Shown: positions 6,599-12,102 of the stretch, piece by piece
Layout: every line of letters starts with the position of its first letter
Position numbering within the stretch: position 1 is the first letter of the stretch
Origin: JAJISG01 sp964347345
Lineage (GTDB): Archaea > Thermoplasmatota > Thermoplasmata > RBG-16-68-12 > JAJISG01
Length of the DNA stretch: 20,663 nucleotides
Assembly (NCBI GenBank): GCA_964347345.1
Contig: CAYFYB010000026.1
Location: forward strand, 1-20,663
Direction: 5' to 3'
Notes under the pieces: model-generated
What the model saw: the letters and a program-made list of their open reading frames with translations, nothing else
Databases searched by the model: none
Told to the model about the DNA's origin: nothing
Translations under genes and position numbers: made by a program

Positions 6599-7233
6599 TC
6601 ACCCAAGGGTTCGCGGGACGCTTTCGTTCTGTTCCGCCATCGCCTGTAGAGGTAGATGGATAGGAGGAGGGCTGCCAGGCCGCCAAGGATGATGTAATCA
6701 AAGGACTCCAAGGTCTCGGCAAAGGCAAAGGCGGCCTCTCCGAGGTAGAATCCGGCAGCCACCAGGATCGTGGTCCAAACGAGGGCTCCTAGGAACGTGA
6801 AGGGTAGGAAGCCCCGCAAGGGCATCCTTGCGATCCCGGCGGGAAAGGAAATGAAGGACCGGAAGCCCGTAAAGGAGTTCCCGAGGAATATGGCCCAGTT
6901 GCCCCAACGGAGGAACCACTGGTCCGCCAGGTTCAGGTGGCGCTCCTCCACACGAAAGAACTTCCCATATCTCAACAGGAAGGGTCGGCCAAGCTTGAGG
7001 CCAATGGAGTAGGCTCCCAGGGAGCCCAGAGTGGCTCCCGCGGTAGCGACCAGGATGACCAGGGGGAGGCTGAGGCTTCCTTGGCTTGCCAGGAAGCCTG
7101 CGAAGGGCAGGATGGCGGCGCTGGGAATGGGGGTTAGGATGCCCTCCACCACCATGGCAAGAAAGATGACCAGATAGCCACCCCTTCCGACGAAGTCCCT
7201 GAGGAGGTAGGCAATCTGGAGGAAGATTGACAT
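6595..7233 (-). CDS. DedA/VTT-domain membrane protein
   Basis: A 212-residue integral membrane protein of the DedA (SNARE-associated/VTT) family, whose members act in membrane homeostasis and probably move undecaprenyl or other lipids. The family features are Glu30 in VVEGILTPIPS near the first re-entrant segment, a GATLGSLGAYSIG stretch (66-78), and FRSFISFPAGIARM (124-137) in the place of the family's F-x-R-x4-R-x3-PAG motif. It ends with a C-terminal span and the basic tail YRRWRNRTKASR. About four to six hydrophobic segments are visible. The ATG at 7233 has no ribosome site, but a TTTAAGG box lies 25-31 bases upstream, so translation is likely leaderless. The 3' end overlaps the stop codon of ABCE1 by four bases. 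Confidence 0.9.
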   Translation of the reverse strand: MSIFLQIAYLLRDFVGRGGYLVIFLAMVVEGILTPIPSAAILPFAGFLASQGSLSLPLVILVATAGATLGSLGAYSIGLKLGRPFLLRYGKFFRVEERHLNLADQWFLRWGNWAIFLGNSFTGFRSFISFPAGIARMPLRGFLPFTFLGALVWTTILVAAGFYLGEAAFAFAETLESFDYIILGGLAALLLSIYLYRRWRNRTKASREPLGD

Positions 7234-7257
7234 CTACGCCGCCTAACAGGCCCCCAT

Positions 7258-7264
7258 CCTTAAA
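7258..7264 (-). promoter_or_regulatory. TATA-type promoter box for the DedA gene
   Basis: The minus strand reads TTTAAGG, centred about 28 bases before the ATG at 7233, so the transcript probably starts within a few bases of the ATG. The remaining gap up to 7325 shows no gene. Confidence 0.5.
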
Positions 7265-7325
7265 TCTTGGCAGGTCAGTGCTCCCGGTGAGAAAGAGCCG
7301 AAGCGGATGCGATCAGCGGTGCGTT

Positions 7326-7691
7326 TCAACCGACCTTCGTGCTCTTGTCGATGCACTCCCTGGACTCCTTGAGAGCCCGCTCGATATCGGACCTGAGCTG
7401 GTCCCTCGGCCTGAAGCCCACGACCTCATAGACTGGCCTGCCATCGCAGATGAACTTCAGGGTGGGGGTCCCCATCACGCCGAGGCCCATGGCCAGTCGG
7501 GGACTTTCAGCCACGTTGACCTTAGTGAACTTCAGCTTCCCCTCGAACTTCTGGGCCATTTCCTCGTAGATTGGATCGAGCCTCCTGCACCAGGGACACG
7601 CGGGGCCCCAGAAGTTGATCACAACGGGTTCATCGGACTCCAGGATCTCCGCCTTCCAGTTATCCTCCTTCACAGAAACGATGCTAACCAT
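7326..7691 (-). CDS. Thioredoxin-family protein with CPWC active site
   Basis: A 121-residue thioredoxin fold protein, likely cytoplasmic because no signal peptide is seen. It has the strand VVINFWGPACPWC (23-35) with the redox pair Cys32 and Cys35, the cis-proline in GTPT (Pro76), and the usual alternating helices and strands. The active site is CPWC rather than the thioredoxin CGPC, which would change redox potential and partners. Thioredoxin-type disulfide reductase or isomerase activity is inferred from the family. An extra Cys (112) lies near the C-terminus. The ATG at 7691 has a GGAGGT ribosome site five bases upstream and a TTTATAAC box further up, so it is its own transcription unit. 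Confidence 0.93.
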   Translation of the reverse strand: MVSIVSVKEDNWKAEILESDEPVVINFWGPACPWCRRLDPIYEEMAQKFEGKLKFTKVNVAESPRLAMGLGVMGTPTLKFICDGRPVYEVVGFRPRDQLRSDIERALKESRECIDKSTKVG

Positions 7692-7727
7692 TCTCGACCT
7701 CCGTACACCCCTCGATGTCCCTCCCTA

Positions 7728-7735
7728 GTTATAAA
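7728..7735 (-). promoter_or_regulatory. TATA-type promoter box for the thioredoxin gene
   Basis: The minus strand reads TTTATAAC, a strong archaeal TATA match. It predicts a start site near 7705 and a short leader carrying the GGAGGT ribosome site at 7697-7702. Confidence 0.6.
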
Positions 7736-7759
7736 CCTGTCAACAGGGGCCTCAGCCGT

Positions 7760-9010
7760 CTATGTCTCTGGCAATGACCTACCTATCCTGTCCAGTTCAA
7801 GCTCCCTATCCCTGGCTATGATGTTGCCCCTCAGGATTGTTGCCTTCGGGAAGATGGCCTCCCAACCTTCGAAGGGCGTCCAGCCGCACTTGTAGTGAAG
7901 GTCATCCCCCCTCACCTTGACCACATCTCGAGGATCGAACACCGCGACATCTGCATCGTTTCCCACCCGCAAGGCTCCCTTACCCTTCATGCCGAAGAGC
8001 TTCGCCGGCCTCGAGGCAATAGCGTCGACAAGGACCTGGAGGGAAAGCCTGCCTCGTCTGACTAGGTGAAACATCATCGGATACATGGTTTCCACGTTGG
8101 GAGCGCCTGAAGGAGCCGAAGAGAACTCCTCCTTCTCTTCGAGGGTGTGAGGGGCATGGTCGCTGGCCAGGGTGTGAATCTGACCGGAGGAGAAGGCACC
8201 CCAAAGGGCCTCCCTATCCGCCGGCGCTCTAAGGGGCGGGTTGATCTTTCCAAGGGGTCCTATGGGTGCGCCCCAGTCCAGCAATAGGTGCATTGGGGTC
8301 ACCTCCTTCGTGAAGGAGGCACCTCTCAGGGCATCAAGGCCCAAACTTGAAGAGAGGTGGGCGACGTGCACCCTTTCCTGCCGCCCCCAGGGCAACAACT
8401 TTCGGATTGCGCTCTCCTCAGTTTCGGGAGGTCGGGCGAGCCAATGGTCCCGGAGGTTGGTCTCCTCCATAGTTCTCAGGCCTGCAGGGTCCTCGGCGTG
8501 GATGGTCATCCTGCGTTTTGACGTCTCGAGGGACTGCAGAACGGGTGGAAGTTCTCTTGGAGGAAGTCCTGGTTGGCTGTAGCTCTCTGCCATAAACACC
8601 TTGAAGGCATGGCATCGGTCCTCCAGCTTCCTCATGTCCTCGGCCTTCTCGACACCGGCGTACAGCCCGAAGTCCACGTTTGCCTTCTTTGAGACCCTCA
8701 TCCTCTTCCCACGCACCGCGGTGGGCGTGTTGCTTGGCGGGACCGTGTTGGGCATGTCAAGGATCGTGGTGATGCCTCCCACGGCAGCGCTTGCCGAGCC
8801 AGTGTAGAAGTCCTCCTTGTGAGTGAGCCCAGGCTCCCGAAAGTGGACGTGGGCGTCGATGCCCCCCGGGAGGAGGATGTTATCGCCGAAGTCGTAACGC
8901 TCCTCCCCTCTGAGGGACTTCCCGATCTCCCTGATGACCCCCTCCTCCACACCCAGGCAGAGCTGCTGGAGCTCCCCCTCGAAGTAGACCCTACCCTCTA
9001 TGACCATCAT
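7760..9010 (-). CDS. pyrC: Dihydroorotase
   Basis: Zinc amidohydrolase that closes N-carbamoyl-aspartate to dihydroorotate in pyrimidine synthesis. At 416 residues it has the normal length. Metal and catalytic residues are in place: DAHVHFREPG (His54, His56), the lysine that becomes carboxylated in AFKVFM (Lys137), His171 in IHAED, His218 in VAHLSS and the catalytic Asp284 in LASDHAPH. The substrate-binding segment MPNT (86-89) and a C-terminal metal-hydrolase strand (GNDADVAVFD) are also present. All active-site residues argue against a catalytically dead paralogue. The start at 9010 (or the adjacent ATG at 9007) overlaps the end of the AMMECR1 gene by 20 bases, so the two are probably one operon. 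Confidence 0.95.
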   Translation of the reverse strand: MMVIEGRVYFEGELQQLCLGVEEGVIREIGKSLRGEERYDFGDNILLPGGIDAHVHFREPGLTHKEDFYTGSASAAVGGITTILDMPNTVPPSNTPTAVRGKRMRVSKKANVDFGLYAGVEKAEDMRKLEDRCHAFKVFMAESYSQPGLPPRELPPVLQSLETSKRRMTIHAEDPAGLRTMEETNLRDHWLARPPETEESAIRKLLPWGRQERVHVAHLSSSLGLDALRGASFTKEVTPMHLLLDWGAPIGPLGKINPPLRAPADREALWGAFSSGQIHTLASDHAPHTLEEKEEFSSAPSGAPNVETMYPMMFHLVRRGRLSLQVLVDAIASRPAKLFGMKGKGALRVGNDADVAVFDPRDVVKVRGDDLHYKCGWTPFEGWEAIFPKATILRGNIIARDRELELDRIGRSLPET

Positions 9011-9611
9011 GGGCAGCGCTCAACCCTCTTCGATGTACCTTGCCTCCTGGTTCCTCCTCCTCGAAGATCTCAGCCTGGAACCTGTATACCCTGACACCGG
9101 CCTCGAGCCAGGCATCAGGTGGGAGACCAGCCTTGATGCACGTGTGGGACAGGAACTCCTCCGGCTTCCAGTCCCAGTCCACCGGCACCTGCGGTAGTAG
9201 GAGCCCGCTGAGACCTCCGTACCTCACGATGAGTCCGTCCCGTCCTACGACGATGACCTTCTTGTACTCGATGGGCTTGGACACCTCCACGAGCTCGGGG
9301 GGCGTGAGGAGGCTCACTTCCACCACCACCCTGTTCAGCTCCTCGAGTTCGAGGGGAGGGAACCTGGGATCGTGGCAAGCCATGACAGCGGCGTGGGCGA
9401 TGGCATCCCGGAGGGGGAGGGACGGCTCAGGGTATCCGATGCAACCCCGGAGTTCCCCTTGAGGGTATGTGTTCAAGGTCACGAAGGTTCCGGATTTCTC
9501 GGAGAAGCTGGCAGGTATGGAAGGACCCTGGCTCTCCTCCTGACGTAGATGGGCCTCGATGGACCATCGAGCGAGCCTGACCGCAATCTCTCCATCGGTC
9601 TCGCTGTACAT
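8991..9611 (-). CDS. AMMECR1-domain protein
   Basis: A 206-residue protein of the AMMECR1 family, universal in archaea and eukaryotes. The molecular function is unresolved. The conserved motif LRGCIG is at residues 54-59, followed by the family pattern DAIAHAAVMACHDPRFPPL and the strands VVVEVSLLTPPE and GRDGLIVRYGGLSGLLLPQVP. Length is normal. The protein has no membrane segments and should be cytoplasmic. The ATG at 9611 sits about 28 bases below a CCTTTAAT box, which suggests a leaderless message. It overlaps the dihydroorotase gene downstream and probably drives it. Confidence 0.95.
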   Translation of the reverse strand: MYSETDGEIAVRLARWSIEAHLRQEESQGPSIPASFSEKSGTFVTLNTYPQGELRGCIGYPEPSLPLRDAIAHAAVMACHDPRFPPLELEELNRVVVEVSLLTPPELVEVSKPIEYKKVIVVGRDGLIVRYGGLSGLLLPQVPVDWDWKPEEFLSHTCIKAGLPPDAWLEAGVRVYRFQAEIFEEEEPGGKVHRRGLSAAHDGHRG

Positions 9612-9635
9612 CCTTTTCTGGAGAGGACATCTCCC

Positions 9636-9643
9636 ATTAAAGG
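9636..9643 (-). promoter_or_regulatory. TATA-type promoter box for AMMECR1-dihydroorotase
   Basis: The minus strand reads CCTTTAAT, centred about 28 bases before the ATG at 9611, so transcription should begin at or just ahead of the ATG. Confidence 0.5.
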
Positions 9644-9673
9644 ATTCTCCGTTCTTGAGACCCCGCCAGAAAA

Positions 9674-9680
9674 GTTTAAC
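9674..9680 (+). promoter_or_regulatory. TATA-type promoter box for the CBS-domain gene
   Basis: The plus strand reads GTTTAAC in GC-rich surroundings. A start site about 26 bases on (near 9703) leaves a very short leader with GGTGGG before the TTG at 9713. Confidence 0.45.
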
Positions 9681-9712
9681 TCACCGTAGGCTGATGCGAA
9701 GTTGGTGGGCCC

Positions 9713-10240
9713 TTGAAGCAGGCCATCCCTGTCGTGGAGATAATGTCCAAGAGTCCGGTCATAATCAGCCCTGAGGATGATGTAAGGAAGGCTGGGGACC
9801 TGATGAGATCCAGGGATGTGGGAAGCCTGCTGGTGGTGAGTGAGGGGAAGCCCATAGGCATCGTCACGGAGAAGGACCTGGTCACGAAGGTTGTGGCAGA
9901 GGACAAGAAGCCCTCAGAGGTCAAGGTGAGGGATGTCATGACCTCGCCGGTCGTGACGGTGGGTCCTTATCAGGAAGTCCTAGAGGCGGCCAAGACTATG
10001 GCCAACCTGAACATCCGACGGTTGGCGGTGGTGGAGAACGACAACCTCGTGGGCCTCATCACGGAGAACGACATCCTAAGGGTCTGGCCAGCCCTTATCG
10101 AGATTACCAGGCAGAGGGCAGAGATGATGGTTTCCGCCGAGGGCGCTGGAGTCGGCTACTGCGAAGCTTGCTCCATGTTTTCAGACCGGCTAAGCCTTCA
10201 TAACGGTCTGCTCACGTGTCCGGAGTGCAGGGAGGAGTAG
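9713..10240 (+). CDS. Two-CBS-domain protein with C-terminal zinc ribbon
   Basis: A 175-residue cytoplasmic protein. Two CBS motifs (residues about 7-62 and 73-128) form a Bateman module that typically binds adenine nucleotides or related ligands: MSKSPVIISPEDDVRKAGDLM with GIVTEKDLV, then VMTSPVVTVGPYQEVLEAAKTM with GLITENDIL. After a linker helix comes a zinc-ribbon-like end with CEAC (150-153) and CPEC (169-172). CBS plus zinc-ribbon fusions are seen in archaea, and the ribbon probably contacts DNA, RNA or protein, but the partner is unknown. The TTG start fits the ribosome site GGTGGG and the TATA box. It is a separate unit just upstream of the V4R-roadblock pair. Confidence 0.92.
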   Translation: MKQAIPVVEIMSKSPVIISPEDDVRKAGDLMRSRDVGSLLVVSEGKPIGIVTEKDLVTKVVAEDKKPSEVKVRDVMTSPVVTVGPYQEVLEAAKTMANLNIRRLAVVENDNLVGLITENDILRVWPALIEITRQRAEMMVSAEGAGVGYCEACSMFSDRLSLHNGLLTCPECREE

Positions 10241-10277
10241 GGGCCTTGCCTTTCCTCCCGCAATAATTGCTTCGGAA

Positions 10278-10286
10278 GATTTAAAC
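10278..10286 (+). promoter_or_regulatory. TATA-type promoter box for the V4R-roadblock pair
   Basis: The plus strand reads GATTTAAAC, centred about 30 bases before the ATG at 10312. No ribosome site precedes that ATG, so a leaderless message is likely. Confidence 0.55.
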
Positions 10287-10311
10287 ACCCAAAGGTGTAA
10301 AAGCCGCCAGG

Positions 10312-10710
10312 ATGAGGTTTGTGAAGATATCCCAGCCCGAAATCGAGGCCGTCAGGAGGCTCTACGAGAGCGTTATGTCCTACGCGTGTCACGGCCTCTT
10401 CTTCCGCGAGGGTCTCTCCCTCGGTGCGGACATCGCCGAGATGGCCGCCAAGGCTGGGGACTACTATGAGTCATGTCGTCGTATCCTCATCGGTCGAGGT
10501 TGGGTTGAGGACATAACCCTCGGTAGCGAGGAAGTGAAGGTTGCGGGCTCCATCGAGGCCTCGCCCGGGGTGGGGGAAGAGACCTGCCACCGCCTGAAAG
10601 GAATCATTTCCAAGATCTACGAGGCTGAGAAGAGCAAGAGGCTCAAGTTTGCCGAGGTGAAGTGCGTCAGCAAGGGCGCCCCAGAGTGCGTTTTCAGGGT
10701 CGAGGGATAA
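10312..10710 (+). CDS. V4R (4-vinyl reductase) domain protein
   Basis: A 132-residue protein with an N-terminal helical part and a C-terminal V4R domain. The family pattern is visible as SIEASPGVGEETCHRLKGII (80-99), then the closing motif AEVKCVSKGAPECVFRVEG (114-132), where Cys118 and Cys126 match the conserved cysteines. V4R domains are small-molecule-binding modules found in bacteriochlorophyll enzymes, in BchJ-like proteins and in archaeal regulators. What this one binds is unknown. Its stop lies two bases before the start of the roadblock protein, so the two are translationally linked and probably act together as a sensor and a GTPase-linked or cytoskeletal module. Confidence 0.85.
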   Translation: MRFVKISQPEIEAVRRLYESVMSYACHGLFFREGLSLGADIAEMAAKAGDYYESCRRILIGRGWVEDITLGSEEVKVAGSIEASPGVGEETCHRLKGIISKIYEAEKSKRLKFAEVKCVSKGAPECVFRVEG

Positions 10711-10711
10711 G

Positions 10712-11059
10712 ATGAGCTTGGAAGAGTTGCTGGTCGGCCTGAGGGAGGACTGCGGCTCCATAGCGTCAGCAGTGGTCAGCAGGGACGGTCTAGTGGTCGC
10801 TGCCGATCTTCCTCAAGATGTCTCTAAGGAGACCTTCTCCATAATGTGTGCTGCCATCATGGGGGCTGGCATGACGGCCACCACGGAGATGGGGAAGAAG
10901 TCCCCCACCCGCATCTCCTTGGAGTCGGAGGACATTCACGTCATCATATATGCCGCTGGGCGCAGGTCCATGCTGGTGGTCGTCCTTGCCCCCGGTACCG
11001 ACGCCAGGGCGGTGGACAAGAACGTGAAGATCATCGTGGAGCAGGTCACGAAGGCTTGA
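10712..11059 (+). CDS. Roadblock/LC7-domain protein
   Basis: A 115-residue protein with the roadblock/LC7 fold seen in MglB-type GTPase regulators and in dynein light chains. It opens with LEELLVGLREDCGSIASAVVSRDGLVVAADLP, the typical first helix and strand pair, and continues with the central amphipathic helix (FSIMCAAIMGAGMTATTEMG). Strands IHVIIYAAGRRSMLVVVLA and a last helix complete the fold. It lacks membrane segments. In bacteria such proteins act on small Ras-like GTPases, but no such GTPase is in this window. The ATG at 10712 is preceded by GAGGGA inside the V4R gene, which supports coupled translation. Confidence 0.92.
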   Translation: MSLEELLVGLREDCGSIASAVVSRDGLVVAADLPQDVSKETFSIMCAAIMGAGMTATTEMGKKSPTRISLESEDIHVIIYAAGRRSMLVVVLAPGTDARAVDKNVKIIVEQVTKA

Positions 11060-11072
11060 CCTCGACGAAAGG

Positions 11073-11080
11073 TTATTTAT
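11073..11080 (+). promoter_or_regulatory. TATA-type promoter box for tRNA-Val
   Basis: The plus strand reads TTATTTAT, a strong archaeal TATA match, centred about 27 bases before the first base of the tRNA at 11104. Confidence 0.7.
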
Positions 11081-11123
11081 CGCCCAGGACCTCAGCCTTT
11101 CAGGGGCCCGTGGTCTAGTGGTT

Positions 11124-11143
11124 TGCCTGAGGAAGGCCCACAA
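11124..11143 (+). other. Noncanonical tRNA intron, D-loop, 20 bases (between 20a and 21)
   Basis: The insert splits the D-loop AGTGGTT-A. It folds as a bulge-helix-bulge. The central four-pair helix is GTGG (11118-11121) with CCAC (11138-11141). The three-base bulges are TT^T (11122-11124) and AA^A (11142-11144). The inner helix is GCCT (11125-11128) with AGGC (11134-11137), closed by loop GAGGA. Cutting at the marked points leaves a normal D-loop. Confidence 0.85.
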
Positions 11144-11160
11144 ATGACGCCACCCTTACA

Positions 11161-11174
11161 ATCCCTGATAGGAT
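11161..11174 (+). other. Canonical tRNA intron at 37/38, 14 bases
   Basis: The insert follows base 37 (A11160). The bulge-helix-bulge has a central helix CTTA (11155-11158) with TAGG (11169-11172), containing one T-G pair. The bulges are CA^A (11159-11161) and AT^A (11173-11175), and a tiny inner helix TC/GA (11162-11163 with 11167-11168) has a three-base loop. This is the standard archaeal intron position. Confidence 0.88.
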
Positions 11175-11279
11175 AGGTGGAGGTCGTCGGTTCGAACCCG
11201 ACCGGGCCCATTTGTACTCTGAGCGGTCCTGAGGGCCGGGCCGCCTTCCCGACTCCATGGGTGGCCCACGGTCCGGGCC

Positions 11280-12053
11280 TCATTCCAGACTCTCCCCCTT
11301 CCCCTCCACCATCATGTCCTTCAAATTGCCCAAGTGGAGGCCATCGAGCATGTATACCCTTGCCTTCTCCAAACTAACGATGCCCGAGTTCAGGAGGGGT
11401 CCGAGAAGCCTGCTGCCAGATTCGTTTATTGTAGTGCCACCCGAGAACTCGCTGAAGGCAGGGAGGATGATCAGCTCCCCCGGGAGCCTGGGATAGCGAG
11501 AAGTTTCAGCAGCGAAGGGTACCCTAACCCAGCACCTCTCGACGTTTCGGAAGCCAAGTCTGTCAGGGAAGAGAATGGCGGGATGGTTGTGGCCCATGAG
11601 AAGAACCTCCGCCTCCATGACTTCCTGGGAGGGCCACGCATGGCCGTGGACGTAACCCACCTCGCCTAGGAAAAGTCCTTCGGCACCATGTAGGGAGACC
11701 CAGCGTGGCAGTATGTAGGATATGTTGCCGTCGTGGTTTCCTTGGATGAGGTGAACCTCCGGTACGTGGCCCTCGATGATGTCAAAGAATCTGGGGACTT
11801 CCCGCTTCTCCAGCCCCGATGACTTCGGGAACTGGTGCTTAAGGTCTCCCAGGATTATGAGTTTCCTGGGCTTGTATTCCTCAAGCAGGGACGCGACCTC
11901 GCTACCCATCTTCTTCGCCTGGCTCGGAAGGATGAACCCCGCTTGCCTCAGCTCATCTTCCTTGCCGATGTGGAGGTCGGCGATTACTAGGGTATCGCCT
12001 GCCATCAAGGCAGCCTTATCTGGAATCGGTTCCAGGTCGCCAGCTCTCACCAT
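11280..12053 (-). CDS. Archaeal SbcD-related metallophosphoesterase
   Basis: A 257-residue calcineurin-like phosphoesterase. The metal-binding motifs are in order: ADLHIG (Asp26, His28), GDLKHQ (Asp70), QGNHD (Asn106, His107), VHGHAW (His136, His138) and GHNHP (His155, His157). The LKHQFPKSS segment fits the archaeal SbcD-related subgroup (TIGR00024 type) rather than Mre11 itself, and a nuclease or phosphodiesterase role is inferred. The substrate is unknown. The ATG at 12053 has AGGAGG seven bases upstream. It lies divergently from the propeller membrane protein, and the stop codon faces the tRNA-Val gene with about 70 bases of unexplained sequence between them (11211-11279). Confidence 0.92.
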   Translation of the reverse strand: MVRAGDLEPIPDKAALMAGDTLVIADLHIGKEDELRQAGFILPSQAKKMGSEVASLLEEYKPRKLIILGDLKHQFPKSSGLEKREVPRFFDIIEGHVPEVHLIQGNHDGNISYILPRWVSLHGAEGLFLGEVGYVHGHAWPSQEVMEAEVLLMGHNHPAILFPDRLGFRNVERCWVRVPFAAETSRYPRLPGELIILPAFSEFSGGTTINESGSRLLGPLLNSGIVSLEKARVYMLDGLHLGNLKDMMVEGKGESLE

Positions 12054-12080
12054 AGCCCGTCCTCCTGACGCTCCACAGCA

Positions 12081-12088
12081 TTTATTAG
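12081..12088. promoter_or_regulatory. A/T-rich promoter region between divergent phosphoesterase and propeller genes
   Basis: TTTATTAG on the plus strand is CTAATAAA on the minus strand. It lies about 26 bases before a GTG start at 12112 on the plus strand and about 30 before the ATG at 12053 on the minus strand, so it may serve both. A second TTTAG/CTAAA run follows at 12090-12101. Confidence 0.45.
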
Positions 12089-12102
12089 TTTAGTGGGTTT
12101 AG

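Larger units (their letters stand above)
11104..11210 (+). tRNA. tRNA-Val (UAC anticodon) with two introns
   Basis: After removal of a 20-base D-loop insert and a 14-base anticodon-loop insert this folds into a complete 73-base cloverleaf. The acceptor arm is GGGCCCG (11104-11110) with CGGGCCC (11203-11209) and discriminator A11210. The D stem is GTC (11113-11115) with GAC (11146-11148). The anticodon stem is CCACC (11150-11154) with GGTGG (11176-11180), with loop CTTACA plus A and anticodon TAC at 11157-11159. The variable loop is AGGTC. The T arm is GTCGG, loop TTCGAAC, CCGAC. CCA is not encoded. A35, C36 and A73 fit valine. The spliced product would decode GUA and probably other GUN codons. 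It is transcribed from its own TATA box just after the roadblock gene. TTT at 11211-11213 may help termination. Confidence 0.93.

Noticed and set aside
7234..7325. Possible C/D box guide RNA between DedA and thioredoxin
   Set aside because: CTGA occurs twice but no matching C box (RTGATGA) or guide layout was found.
7227..7895. 222-residue plus-strand open frame
   Set aside because: It is a shadow of the thioredoxin and dihydroorotase genes on the other strand, and no domain is visible.
11211..11279. Possible structured RNA after tRNA-Val
   Set aside because: GC-rich with short complementary runs, but no stable fold or known motif could be supported.
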